DNA of 64,000 nt from assembly GCA_050246115.1 (NCBI GenBank), contig JBFWWP010000013.1, positions 1 to 64,000 on the forward strand, given 5' to 3'. The notes beneath the pieces were generated by a model. That model was not told where the DNA came from. It did not search any database and was given only the letters and a program-made list of their open reading frames with translations. This document shows, in pieces, positions 14,824-23,531 of the stretch. Numbering within the stretch: the first letter of the stretch is position 1; each line of letters begins with the position of its first letter. The DNA comes from JBFWWP01 sp050246115 (GTDB lineage: Bacteria; Planctomycetota; UBA8108; UBA1146; JAJFFE01). A program made the position numbers and the translations under genes.

Positions 14824-16529
14824 ACACGGCCTCGAAAGGGAACCGACGGTCACCGAGGTCAGTCATGGCGATTCTCGGCGCGTGCCTGCTCGCCGCCGCT
14901 GGGCTGGCACTGATCACTGTCGCGCGACCGACCTACGCCCAGGAACTCCCGAAGCCACCGCCACCCGCGAACCCTCGTGTCGACGCGGACGGGGCGGCGG
15001 CGCACTCCGAACTCGACGCCGCCGACGAGTCCGCGAGCGCGGCCGCACTGACCACCGAACTCGCGGCTCTCGACGCCGAACTCGAGCGCTTGCGGAAGCG
15101 ACGAACCGCGGCAGAGGAGCAGCTCGAACAAGTCGTCGCGGACGACGCGGCACGGCAACGCTCGCTCGCGGAGCAGATCGTGGCCGCTCACCGACAGCGA
15201 CAGATCGAGGAGGGTGAAGTCCGAGAGTTGCGACGTTCGATCGCCGAGGGCCGGCGTGTGCTCGAGCCCCTCACCGCCGGTCTCGAACGACTGGACGCAC
15301 GGGCGCGCGACCTCCGTGAAGCGCTCGCCATCGCGCTGCGAGAACTGCCCTGCGGTGAGTTCCTCGACACGGAGTTCTCGAGTTCGGTGCCCTCCGGGAT
15401 CGAGCCGGCCGGTGCTGCCGGGGCCGTGAATCCGGCGGCCGGCACGACCCGAGCAGAGGTCACGAAGGAAGTGCTGACCGCGGCCGTGAAACGGTTCGAG
15501 TCGTTCCTGAGGATCGATGCCTCAGCGCGCTCGACGCGGGTCGAGGCGCGAACGATCCGCACGGCCCGAGGCACGCTGGAGCCGGTGCGACTCCTGCGCG
15601 TCGGCCACGTGAGCGCCGCGTATCTCACCGCGAGCGGCGTGGCCGGCCTCGCGCTCGCGGCCCCGACCGAGGCCAAGGGCTTCCGCTGGTGCGAGAACCT
15701 CGCCCCCGACTTGGCCGAGGCCGTGATCGAGGCCGTCGGCGCGGTCGAACGCGCACCATCGGAACCGACGGCGTCCCGCCGGACCGTGCGCTTGCCGGTG
15801 GACGTCACCGGTACCCTGCAGTGCGACGCGATCGGACGGCCCGAAAGCTGGCTCGACTTCGTACGCTCGGGAGGCCTCGTCATGCTGCCCTTGCTGGCGG
15901 TGGCGATCCTGGCCGTCCTGCTCCTCGGCGAGCGAGCCTGGTACCTCCTGCGAAACGGCGCGCGCGCGGACACCCTCGCGCAGTCGACGCTTTCGGCCGT
16001 GCGCGCGGGCGACCACGGCGCCGCTCGTGACCTGTGCCAACGTGCCCGCGGCGTGACCGCCCGCACGCTGGCTTCCTGCCTGGCGCACGCTCCACGCGGA
16101 CAGCGGGCGATGGAGGACGCCATTCAAGAGCAGCTCCTGCACGAGTTGCCCGCACTCCAACGTTCGTTCGGCGGGATCTCGGTCCTTGGCGCCACGGCCC
16201 CACTGCTCGGCCTACTCGGAACCGTGACCGGCATCATTCAGACGTTCGGCGCACTGCGCGTGCCCGGCACTCCGAACGCGGGCCTCATGGCCGGCGGGAT
16301 CGCCGAGGCCTTGGTCACCACCGCCGCCGGCCTCGTCATCGCCATCCCGATTCTGCTGCTCAACAGCGCCTTGAGCGGACGCAGTGACCGCACTCTCGCC
16401 GACGCCGAACGACACGCAGCGACCTTGCTGAACACCGTGCTGAGTCACGCGCCGCCGGCGCACGAACGCCATGACGCGCACGCGCAACACGACGCGCAAC
16501 ACGACGACGACCGACGAGGCACGCGCTGA
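14820..16529 (+). CDS. TtpC-like fused periplasmic coiled coil plus ExbB-type proton channel
   Basis: It encodes 569 residues from ATG 14820 (ATGA overlap). The chain starts with a signal or anchor helix (SVMAILGACLLAAAGLALIT). A periplasmic coiled coil follows at about 70-165. A membrane domain then begins near residue 352 (GLVMLPLLAVAILAVLLLGERAWYL). An ExbB/TolQ core runs to about residue 535 (GGISVLGATAPLLGLLGTVTGIIQTFGAL, GIAEALVTTAAGLVIAIPILLL). TtpC proteins with this architecture are required for TonB2-type iron transport. The C-terminus is a His/Asp-rich tail (HDAHAQHDAQHDDD), which is odd and may bind metal. Confidence 0.88.
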   Translation: MNTASKGNRRSPRSVMAILGACLLAAAGLALITVARPTYAQELPKPPPPANPRVDADGAAAHSELDAADESASAAALTTELAALDAELERLRKRRTAAEEQLEQVVADDAARQRSLAEQIVAAHRQRQIEEGEVRELRRSIAEGRRVLEPLTAGLERLDARARDLREALAIALRELPCGEFLDTEFSSSVPSGIEPAGAAGAVNPAAGTTRAEVTKEVLTAAVKRFESFLRIDASARSTRVEARTIRTARGTLEPVRLLRVGHVSAAYLTASGVAGLALAAPTEAKGFRWCENLAPDLAEAVIEAVGAVERAPSEPTASRRTVRLPVDVTGTLQCDAIGRPESWLDFVRSGGLVMLPLLAVAILAVLLLGERAWYLLRNGARADTLAQSTLSAVRAGDHGAARDLCQRARGVTARTLASCLAHAPRGQRAMEDAIQEQLLHELPALQRSFGGISVLGATAPLLGLLGTVTGIIQTFGALRVPGTPNAGLMAGGIAEALVTTAAGLVIAIPILLLNSALSGRSDRTLADAERHAATLLNTVLSHAPPAHERHDAHAQHDAQHDDDRRGTR

Positions 16530-16558
16530 GTCTTCGCAAGGCAGGGGGGGGAGGCCGC

Positions 16559-17257
16559 ATGCTCGACGGGTGGGAAGCAGCAAGGCGCCTGCTCGAACAG
16601 GGAGGCGCACCGCTCGTGTTGCTGGGCGTCGTGTCGGTCGGCACGTGGATCCTGATCGCCTGGAAGTGGACCGAGCTGCACCCCCTGCGAGGGTCGTACG
16701 GCGAGTGGACGGTGGCCGCGACCGCCTGCTTGCGGCAAGGTCAGATCGCGGAGGCACTCCGCTTGGCCCAAGCCCAGGCCGATCTCGTAGCGCGATGCTT
16801 CGTGACGACCTGCGCCGCAAGCGACGGGTCGGCGCTCCCGGTCGTGCGTGATCCACCGTCGCCAAACCAGGGCCAGTCAGCGCACGCAGAGACGCCAGCG
16901 ACCGAGTCACTCGGCCGTGCGTGGAGCCACGCCCTCGCCGCCGCGCTCACCGCGGAGGGCGAGCGGCTGCGTGGCTCCCTGGCCCTGATCGCGGCGCTCG
17001 GCAGTTGCGCACCGCTGCTCGGGCTTCTGGGCACGGTGTTCGGTATGATGCACACGTTCGCGGCGTTGAGCGCACGGGTGCAACCCGGAGACACGGCCGC
17101 AGGCATCGCGCAGGCCCTCATCACCACGCAAGCCGGGTTGATCGTAGCCCTACCGATCTTCCTCGCCCACCGGGTGCTGACGACCCGAATCGAACGCATC
17201 TTGAGCCGCGCGGCCCTGGGGCTGTCCCGCCTCCGCGCCGCCCTCGATGAAGGGTGA
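16559..17257 (+). CDS. exbB: ExbB/TolQ/MotA-family proton channel protein
   Basis: It encodes 232 residues from ATG 16559 with a strong GGGAGG site. Transmembrane helix 1 lies near residues 18-36 (PLVLLGVVSVGTWILIAWK). The conserved ExbB core is at about 145-215: LALIAALGSCAPLLGLLGTVFGMMHTFAALS and GIAQALITTQAGLIVALPIFL. With ExbD it uses the proton gradient to energise TonB. The first half is less conserved and Ala-rich. It is the second ExbB-type gene in a row, as in TtpC-ExbB2-ExbD2-TonB2 systems. The downstream gene overlaps or abuts. Confidence 0.9.
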   Translation: MLDGWEAARRLLEQGGAPLVLLGVVSVGTWILIAWKWTELHPLRGSYGEWTVAATACLRQGQIAEALRLAQAQADLVARCFVTTCAASDGSALPVVRDPPSPNQGQSAHAETPATESLGRAWSHALAAALTAEGERLRGSLALIAALGSCAPLLGLLGTVFGMMHTFAALSARVQPGDTAAGIAQALITTQAGLIVALPIFLAHRVLTTRIERILSRAALGLSRLRAALDEG

Positions 17258-17267
17258 GGAGCGACTC

Positions 17268-17687
17268 GTGTTTGCTTCGGTACAGACCCGCCGACGGACC
17301 GGGCTAGGCGCTGCTGCCGTCGACGTGGCGCCTCTCATCGATATGGTGTTCATCCTTCTCGTCTTCTTCATCGCCACGTCGACGTTCGTGAAGGAAACCG
17401 GTATCGCCGTCGAGCGTCCGCACGCCGCGACCTCCGGAGCGCTCCCGGACACGAGCTTGCGGATCAGTCTCACGGCGAGCGGCGACCTCTTCACCGGGGG
17501 GCGTCGCGTCGAACCCCGCGAACTCGAGTCCGAGATCCGTAGCTTCGTCGCGAGCGAGCCACGCGCCACGATGGTGCTGATCGCAGACCGTGCTACCCCG
17601 TCGGGGCGCCTCGTGGAGATCATGGATCTCGCGCGCGGTGCCGGTGCCAGTGACATCGCGATCGCCACGAGCGAGGTGGACGAGTGA
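17268..17687 (+). CDS. exbD: ExbD/TolR-family energy transducer
   Basis: It encodes 139 residues. I chose GTG 17268 because AGGAG lies six bases before it; ATG 17247 would overlap exbB and has no site. One transmembrane helix holds the conserved Asp in VAPLIDMVFILLVFFIATS. This Asp carries protons in ExbD/TolR. The periplasmic domain follows: LRISLTASGDLFTGGRRV, MVLIADRATPSGRLVEIMDLARGAGASDIAIAT. It is the partner of exbB and is joined to the TonB gene by a GTGA overlap. Confidence 0.9.
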   Translation: MFASVQTRRRTGLGAAAVDVAPLIDMVFILLVFFIATSTFVKETGIAVERPHAATSGALPDTSLRISLTASGDLFTGGRRVEPRELESEIRSFVASEPRATMVLIADRATPSGRLVEIMDLARGAGASDIAIATSEVDE

Positions 17688-18362
17688 ACCCGTTTGCGGA
17701 GGCTGCCCGTACCCGTCGGCCACCGAGCCGGACGTGGATTGCCTTCGGCGCCCGCCTGGTCGTCGTCGTCGCCGTGAACTCGGCGCTCTTCGTCATCCTG
17801 GTACTGGTCAATCGACCTCCCGTGGCAGCGCGTTCCGCGCCGTCCCTCCCGCGCTGGGTGACTCGGAGTACTCCGCCAGCGCCGGAGTTGCCGCGACCCA
17901 CGCGCGCGACGCCGCCGGGCAGGAGCGTCCCGGGGCCGAACGCCGCAGCATGGCCCGCACCGCCGCGCGCGACGGCTCCCGCCGACCGAGCCCCGACCGA
18001 CCACGGCCCGATGGCCCTCGAGTCACTCCCGGCGTATGCCGAGGTGCGGACCGAACGGGTCTCGGTCGCTACGCCCGTTCGTCCTCCGTCGCGTCCATCC
18101 GCCAGCGAGCGATCGGCGAGCTTCACCACCGNNNNNNNNNNNNNNNNNNNNNNNNNNNNNNNNNNNNNNNNNNNNNNNNNNNNNNNNNNNNNNNNNNNNN
18201 NNNNNNNNNNNNNNNNNNNNNNNNNNNNNNNTGTTCGAGGAGGCCGCGGTGCGGGCCGCTCGCAGCTGGACGTTCGAACCCGCGCGTGAAGGGGGTCGCC
18301 CGGTGCCGGTCATGGCCCAGCGCACCATCCACTTCCGAGCGCCCGACCGGAGCGAGCGATGA
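17684..18362 (+). CDS. tonB: TonB-like protein interrupted by an assembly gap
   Basis: It starts at GTG 17684 (GTGA). Residues 1-150 are visible: a cytosolic end, one transmembrane helix (LVVVVAVNSALFVILVLV), then a Pro/Arg/Ala-rich periplasmic linker typical of TonB. The gap 18132-18231 removes the middle. After it the C-terminal TonB fold resumes in a consistent frame (EEAAVRAARSWTFEPAREGG, VPVMAQRTIHF). It then stops at TGA 18362, which overlaps the next gene. The true length cannot be known until the gap is closed. It spans the envelope to energise outer-membrane receptors. Confidence 0.85.
18132..18231. other. 100-N assembly gap
   Basis: There are exactly 100 N, the conventional filler for a gap of unknown size. 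It falls inside the Pro-rich or early C-terminal part of tonB, a low-complexity region that commonly breaks short-read assemblies. Confidence 0.99.
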
Positions 18363-19633
18363 CGCCCCGACCCACCGAGCGAACGACACCCACTCGCACC
18401 GGCGAACACGGCGGCCGTCGCGTGGGTCGCGACCGACTCCCCATCTTGACGTGGTGGATCGGCGCGACGCTCCTGATCGTGACCGCGTTCCTGCCCTGCG
18501 GAGCGCGCGCCCTGGCGAACGACGAGTTCCGCTGGGAAGCCGTCCGTGCCGCGCTGCGCGACGGCCGCTTCGCCGAGGTGGTGTCCATCCTGCAACCGCT
18601 GCTCGCCACGCTCCCGCCGGGTGCCGACGCAGACGACGCCGAGCGGCTCCTCGCGCACGCGTACTTCGAGCTGGGCGATCTGGCGACGGCGCGCGCCCAC
18701 TTTGCGCGCCTCCTGCTGCGGGCGCCACCCCAACTCGAGCTCCTCACGCAACTCGCGCGGATCGACGCCGAACGCGGACGGCGCGGGACGGCGCTCGACG
18801 CGCTGCGGCTCGCGGCGGTGATCGAACCGACGCACCGCGGCTTGGCGCTGTGGCTGGCGGACGTGGCGCTGACGGTGGGAGCAGCGGGCGAAGCCGAAGC
18901 GCGCCTCGAACAGTGGATCGAGCACTCCCCGGCTGACGCCGAGGCCTTCGTGCGGTGGGGGGAGGTCGCCGAGCGACTCGGAAGAACCGCCGCGGCGCGA
19001 GCGCGCTACCGGACCGCGTATCACCTGGGTCGGAGAACGCCCGCGCTGGCCGAACGCCTGGGACGTCTCGCGATGGCGGACTCGGACCCGGAATCCGCGG
19101 CCGAGTGGTTCGAGCGAGCCGCTGCGCTCGCGGGTTGGGACCCAGCGGACATCCTGGCCGGAAGGGGGGCAATCCTGGCCTACGAGTGCGCTGTCGCGTG
19201 GCACGTCGCGGGCCAGTCGGAACGCGCTCTCGCGCGCTTGGACGACGCCCTGACCGCGGGCCTGCCCACGCCCACGCGCGCGCTCGCCCAGTGGCTCCGG
19301 GGTCGCATCGCGGTCGAGCATGGGCACGAGGAGATCGCGCTCGAGGCCTGGACCCTGGTGCTCGACTCGACCGCGGAAACGGCGGAGGTCGTGACCTTCC
19401 TCGCGGAGGCCTACACCCGCCGGGGCCGGCTGGCCGAGGCCGAAGCGTGTCTGAACCGACCGATCGTCAGCCAGCACCCAACCCGGGCGGTTCTCGGGCT
19501 GCGGGTGCGCTGCGCCATTGCGCGCGCGCAAGCGCCCGCAGTCGATCGCTCGCTCGCGGACTACGTGGCCCGGTTCGGCTGGGACGCAACCGCGGCGGCG
19601 CTCTTGGATGAGGCTCGGAACGCGGGCATTTAA
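18359..19633 (+). CDS. TPR-repeat protein of the TonB operon
   Basis: It encodes 424 residues from ATG 18359 (ATGA). A basic N-terminus precedes a signal or anchor helix (about residues 28-48, ending CGARALA). The rest is helical repeats with TPR spacing, for example LAHAYFELGDLATARAHFARLL, AFVRWGEVAERLGRTAAARARY and EAYTRRGRLAEAEACL. Periplasmic TPR proteins close many TtpC-type TonB operons and are thought to bridge to the receptor or to assemble the complex. It is the last gene of the operon; a weak hairpin follows. Confidence 0.85.
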   Translation: MTPRPTERTTPTRTGEHGGRRVGRDRLPILTWWIGATLLIVTAFLPCGARALANDEFRWEAVRAALRDGRFAEVVSILQPLLATLPPGADADDAERLLAHAYFELGDLATARAHFARLLLRAPPQLELLTQLARIDAERGRRGTALDALRLAAVIEPTHRGLALWLADVALTVGAAGEAEARLEQWIEHSPADAEAFVRWGEVAERLGRTAAARARYRTAYHLGRRTPALAERLGRLAMADSDPESAAEWFERAAALAGWDPADILAGRGAILAYECAVAWHVAGQSERALARLDDALTAGLPTPTRALAQWLRGRIAVEHGHEEIALEAWTLVLDSTAETAEVVTFLAEAYTRRGRLAEAEACLNRPIVSQHPTRAVLGLRVRCAIARAQAPAVDRSLADYVARFGWDATAAALLDEARNAGI

Positions 19634-19638
19634 GGCTT

Positions 19639-19658
19639 GCGGAGTTGCAGGGCTCCGC
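19639..19658 (+). terminator. hairpin after the TonB operon
   Basis: GCGGAG and CTCCGC pair across an 8-base loop a few bases after the TPR stop. No T tract. Confidence 0.3.
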
Positions 19659-19805
19659 GACACTCTCTTCACCCTGCGACGAGCCCACCGCGAGCCGACT
19701 CAGAACCTGCTTGCGAATCCTGAGAATCGTCTCGCACCGGGGCCGCCCCAGTTGCTCGTGAACGCGCGGGCCTGAGAACGAGTCCACTCCTGAAACGAGG
19801 TGTCC

Positions 19806-20255
19806 GTGATCCGCGTCGCCCTGTTCGGCTCGATCCTCCTGGCTCTTGGCATCGGCGCCGGCGGGGTCGCGACGGGTTGCGCCGGCCCTTCCCGGCGCGC
19901 GGCCTCGACCGTAGTGACGCGGGAGTTCGTCGGCACGATCCAGCTCGGGAAACCGGCGCGCGACCCCAGGCGTAAGCTGATCGGGATCCCCGTCAGCTTC
20001 TCGAACGGCCCCCTCGCGCAGCGGGACGACCTCATGGTGCAGCGCGTCGATGCCAGCGTTGCGGGCGAGACGATCTGCTTCAACGTCGTCACGTGTCCAA
20101 GGACCGGCACCGTCTCGCAGCGCCCCACCATCTGGATCCATGGCATCGGTCCCGGAAGCTACAAGTTGTTCTACGAGAACCCCGATCTCTCGCGCGAGTT
20201 CATTGCCGACGTCGTCATCCCGTCGGAGTCGCAATCAGGGGCACGCAAGGACTGA
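19806..20255 (+). CDS. small lipoprotein, function unknown
   Basis: It encodes 149 residues. I prefer GTG 19806, spaced five bases from GAGG; GTG 19800 overlaps that site. A signal peptide with lipobox GVATGC (Cys at about residue 25) indicates attachment to a membrane. The mature part is a small beta-rich domain (GIPVSFSNGPLAQRDDLMVQRV, IWIHGIGPGSYKLFYENPDL, FIADVVIP). This resembles carboxypeptidase-regulatory-like or other beta-sandwich modules, but no family is certain. It stands between the TonB operon and the convergent epmB gene. Confidence 0.7.
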   Translation: MIRVALFGSILLALGIGAGGVATGCAGPSRRAASTVVTREFVGTIQLGKPARDPRRKLIGIPVSFSNGPLAQRDDLMVQRVDASVAGETICFNVVTCPRTGTVSQRPTIWIHGIGPGSYKLFYENPDLSREFIADVVIPSESQSGARKD

Positions 20256-20281
20256 AGGCCGGGTCGGCTCCGCAGTCACGG

Positions 20282-21526
20282 TCACTGCACGTCGGCGTCC
20301 GCTCGCTCCGAAGACCGGCCCGAAGGCTCTCCAACGGGTGCGTCGCCGATCTCGCGCTTGTGCAATTCTCCCGCGACTTCCTTCACGTAGCGCGGCACGC
20401 CGTAGCCCGGAAGTCGCCGTCGGAGGGCGGCGACGATCTCGCGGCCGCGCGCCTCCGGAACCTGGAAGTGCGCGGCGCCCGTCACCGGATCGAGCTGGTG
20501 CAGGTAGTACGGGGTCACGCGATGCTCGAGGAGCCGGGTCGACAGCTCCGCGAGAGTCTCCGGGGCGTCGTTCACGCCGCCCAGCAGCACCGATTGATTG
20601 AGGACGGGCACGCCTGCGCGCACGATGCGCTCGAGCGCTGCGCCGACCGCGGCGTCGATCTCGGCTGGATGATTCGCGTGGACGACGACCCACGGCGAGA
20701 GCCGGGTCGCGGTCAACCACCCGAGCAGCGCGTTGTCCACTCGCTCCGGGATCAGGATCGGCAGACGAGTGTGAATGCGCAGCCGACGCAGATGCGAGAT
20801 TGCCTCGAGACGACGCACGAGATCGGCGAGCCACGGGTCGCTGCGCATGAGTGGATCGCCCCCGGAGAGGATGACCTCCTCTACGCTGGGGTCGGCTGCC
20901 AACGCAGCGAACGCAGGTTCCCAAGCCCGGAAGTCGCTGGGAGCCTCGTCGTACGGGAAATGGCGTCGGAAGCAGTAGCGACAACTGACCGCGCACATTC
21001 CAGCGACGATGAGGAGCACTCTACCCGGGTACTTGTGGAGCAGGCCGGGCGCCCGCGTGGCGCTGGCTTCACCCAGCGGATCGGTACGGAAGCCCGGTGC
21101 TGCCTCGCACTCGACATCGATGGGAAGCACCTGTCGCAACAGCGGATCGCTTGGATCGCCGATCCGCATCCGGGCCAGGAATCCCTCCGGCACCACCAGC
21201 GGAAACTCCGTGGCGGCCCGCCGCGCCCCAGGACGGAGGTCGTCGGGGAGCCCGAGGCGATCGATCAGGATGTCCGGATCGCGAACCGCTCGTCGGAGGA
21301 TCTGCTTCCACGCGCCGGGGGCAGCAGGGCCCACGCAGCCTGAGGCCGAGGTGCCGCCCGACGGGCCACCCGCCGCGGTACCCGCCAAGTCGGGAGATGG
21401 TGGCCCAGCCTCGGCGGACGCGCTCGGGCCCGGGGCCGCCGGCCGGGGGTCGAGGTCCGAGAGACCTGCCGTGGGTGCGGCCGGCGCGCTAGACTCTTGC
21501 ATGAGGTGCCGCACTTCCGAGGCCAT
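20282..21526 (-). CDS. epmB: EF-P beta-lysylation radical SAM aminomutase EpmB (KamA family)
   Basis: It encodes 414 residues. The radical-SAM cluster motif is CAVSCRYCFR, preceded by GRVLLIVAGM. Further lysine-2,3-aminomutase features are VILSGGDPLM, RIHTRLPILIPERV and TPYYLHQLDPVTGAAHF. The C-terminus is short, as in EpmB rather than true KamA. EpmB makes (R)-beta-lysine, which EpmA attaches to EF-P. The first 70 residues are a Pro/Ala/Gly-rich extension before the conserved AWKQILRRAVRDPD. ATG 21502, eight codons in, is another possible start. Its divergent neighbours efp and epmA make the assignment strong. Confidence 0.92.
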   Translation of the reverse strand: MASEVRHLMQESSAPAAPTAGLSDLDPRPAAPGPSASAEAGPPSPDLAGTAAGGPSGGTSASGCVGPAAPGAWKQILRRAVRDPDILIDRLGLPDDLRPGARRAATEFPLVVPEGFLARMRIGDPSDPLLRQVLPIDVECEAAPGFRTDPLGEASATRAPGLLHKYPGRVLLIVAGMCAVSCRYCFRRHFPYDEAPSDFRAWEPAFAALAADPSVEEVILSGGDPLMRSDPWLADLVRRLEAISHLRRLRIHTRLPILIPERVDNALLGWLTATRLSPWVVVHANHPAEIDAAVGAALERIVRAGVPVLNQSVLLGGVNDAPETLAELSTRLLEHRVTPYYLHQLDPVTGAAHFQVPEARGREIVAALRRRLPGYGVPRYVKEVAGELHKREIGDAPVGEPSGRSSERADADVQ

Positions 21527-21590
21527 TCCGAGACTTCTTCCCGGGGTCCCGGGAGGGGCTCCGAGAGCTCGGCGCCAAGGTCGAGTTCCA

Positions 21591-21670
21591 GGATACGGGT
21601 TCGGTTTCCAGCGTACGGGTTCGGTCCCCGGGGTACGGGTTCGGTTTCCAAGGTACCGGGTTCACGGGCC
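21591..21670. repeat. 20-bp tandem repeat, about 3.5 copies
   Basis: Units are GGATACGGGTTCGGTTTCCA, GCGTACGGGTTCGGTCCCCG, GGGTACGGGTTCGGTTTCCA and a degenerate fourth. The invariant core is TACGGGTTCGG. The period is exactly 20 bp. Confidence 0.85.
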
Positions 21671-21721
21671 ACGGTCGAGGTCGCGCGCAGCGACCCCGAG
21701 CGTCTCGTGGGATAGCCCTCC

Positions 21722-21749
21722 CGCGGAACCGGAGGCCGGTTTCGCCGCG
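21722..21749 (+). promoter_or_regulatory. hairpin upstream of efp
   Basis: CGCGG-AACCGG and CCGGTT-(tcg)-CCGCG form an interrupted stem around an AGG loop. It may be a leader structure of efp or a terminator for stray transcription from epmB. Confidence 0.3.
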
Positions 21750-21897
21750 AGAAATCGTGCGGTCCCTCAAAGTTCCCTGGACGCCCGCGGGGGCGTGCGA
21801 CTAACTTCCGCTCCCGGTGGGAACCGGACCTCGCGGTTCCTGACGGTGCCCGCAGGGCCCGTTGCACGCGACACAAGATACCCAGAGAGAGATCCCC

Positions 21898-22476
21898 ATG
21901 GCTAGCTACAACACCAGCGAGTTTCGCAAGGGCCTCAAGGTCGAACTCGATGGCGAGCCCTACTTGATGATCGAGATGGACTTCATGAAGCCCGGCAAGG
22001 GGCAGGCCGTCTATCGGTGCAAGCTGAAGAACCTGATCACGGGACGTGTGCTCGACCGCAACTATCGCAGCGGTGAGACCATGGAAGCGGCCAACATCGA
22101 GGAGACCAAGCTCCAGTACCTGTACAACGATTCCACGCACTGGCACTTCATGGACCCCGAGAGCTTCGAGCAACACGCGATCACCAAAGATCAGCTCGAC
22201 GACGCGTGGAAGTGGCTGATCGACGAATCCATGGTGAACGTGCTGTTCTGGAACGACCGGCCCGTGACGATCAGTCCGCCGAACCACGTCGAGCTGAAGG
22301 TCACCTACTGTGAGCCCGGCGCTCGCGGAAACACCGCCACCAACGTGCAAAAACCCGCCACCCTGGAGACCGGCGCGGTCATCAGCGTGCCGTTCTTCGT
22401 GAACAACGGTGACGTGGTCCGGGTCGACACGAGGACCGGCGAATACACGGAGCGAGTCGAGAAGGCATCCACCTGA
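21898..22476 (+). CDS. efp: translation elongation factor P
   Basis: It encodes 192 residues. The start at ATG 21898 (MASYNTSEFRKGLKVELDGE) matches the family; AGAGAGAG lies upstream. Three beta-barrel domains are present. The loop KPGKGQA places the modification site at Lys34, the same position beta-lysylated in E. coli EF-P. EF-P binds ribosomes stalled at polyproline stretches and stimulates peptide bond formation, using the modified lysine to reach the P-site. The flanking epmB and epmA genes supply that modification. Confidence 0.97.
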   Translation: MASYNTSEFRKGLKVELDGEPYLMIEMDFMKPGKGQAVYRCKLKNLITGRVLDRNYRSGETMEAANIEETKLQYLYNDSTHWHFMDPESFEQHAITKDQLDDAWKWLIDESMVNVLFWNDRPVTISPPNHVELKVTYCEPGARGNTATNVQKPATLETGAVISVPFFVNNGDVVRVDTRTGEYTERVEKAST

Positions 22477-22486
22477 TCGGAAGGTC

Positions 22487-23470
22487 ATGCGCCAGGGCGC
22501 GGAGGGTTTTGGACCGTCGGCCTCGCTGGCGAATCTTCGTCGCCGAGCTGAACTCCTCGCCCGCACCCGTCGCTTCTTCGCCGAGCGTGGCATCCTCGAG
22601 GTAGAGACCCCGCTCATCGCACGGGAGTTGATCGTCGAAGCCCACATCGACCCCGTGCAGTGCCAAGTCAGCAGCCCGGACGGCCCCGCTGCGTGCTACC
22701 TGCTTACGTCCCCAGAGGCGGCGATGAAGCGCCTACTCGCCGCGGGCTCCGGTCCCATCTATCAAATTACCCGGGCTTTTCGGGATGGCGAACGCGGCCG
22801 TCGACACAACCCGGAGTTCACGATCCTCGAGTGGTATCGCCCCGAACAAGACCACCACGCCTTGATGCGCGAAGTGGCCGAACTCCTGCAACGGCTCCTC
22901 GGCACTCCAAGCACCGAGACACGCACCTACCGTGAGGTCATGGTGGCGTTTGCGGGCGTCGATCCATTCACGGCGAGCATCGCCGAACTGCGTGGTGCCT
23001 TGCACGGACTGGGCGTCGACGTGCCGTCGGGGCTCCATGAGACAGATCGGGACGGGTGGCTCGAACTCCTGCTCGTGACCAGCGTGGAGCCGCGCCTGGG
23101 CGCGTCGAAACCCCTGTTCGTGGTCGACTACCCAGTCTCGCAGGCAGCCCTGGCCCGAGTCCGGCGCGACGCGCCCACGGTGCCAGCGGTGGGCGAACGA
23201 TTCGAGCTCTACTTCCGAGGGATCGAACTCGCGAATGGATACCACGAACTCGGAGATCCGGTGGAACAAGCCCGGCGCTTCGAAGACGCGAATCAAGCGC
23301 GGCGGGCGGCCAACAAGCCGGTACTTCCCGCCGACCACCGCCTGCTCGCAGCCCTCACGGCCGGTCTACCGCCCTGCGCCGGGGTCGCCGTGGGTTTCGA
23401 CCGTATCGTCATGCTCGCATGCGGCTGTGAGCACATCCGCGACGTGCTCGCATTTCCATTCGGCGAGTGA
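22487..23470 (+). CDS. epmA: EF-P--lysine ligase EpmA (PoxA/GenX)
   Basis: It encodes 327 residues from ATG 22487, ten bases after the efp stop. This is a class II lysyl-tRNA-synthetase-like catalytic domain without an anticodon-binding domain: RTRRFFAERGILEVETPLI (motif 1), ITRAFRDGERGRRHNPEFTILEWYR (motif 2 region), and CAGVAVGFDRIVMLACG near the C-terminus (motif 3). The length of about 325 residues is the family norm. It activates (R)-beta-lysine and transfers it to EF-P Lys34. Confidence 0.95.
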   Translation: MRQGAEGFGPSASLANLRRRAELLARTRRFFAERGILEVETPLIARELIVEAHIDPVQCQVSSPDGPAACYLLTSPEAAMKRLLAAGSGPIYQITRAFRDGERGRRHNPEFTILEWYRPEQDHHALMREVAELLQRLLGTPSTETRTYREVMVAFAGVDPFTASIAELRGALHGLGVDVPSGLHETDRDGWLELLLVTSVEPRLGASKPLFVVDYPVSQAALARVRRDAPTVPAVGERFELYFRGIELANGYHELGDPVEQARRFEDANQARRAANKPVLPADHRLLAALTAGLPPCAGVAVGFDRIVMLACGCEHIRDVLAFPFGE

Positions 23471-23531
23471 ACGCGGTGACCGTTCGGTGCGTTCGACGCG
23501 GCTGCTTCGACGCGTCGACAACGCCGTCGCT

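Larger units (their letters stand above)
21527..21897. other. divergent epmB/efp promoter region
   Basis: This 371-bp region has no gene. It contains a 20-bp tandem repeat (21591-21670) and a leader-type hairpin (21722-21749). Divergent promoters for epmB and efp should lie here, but no consensus pair stands out. Confidence 0.55.

Noticed and set aside
17590..18936. Long plus-strand frame through the N gap
   Set aside because: It depends on X residues in the gap and is out of frame with TonB, ExbD and the TPR protein.
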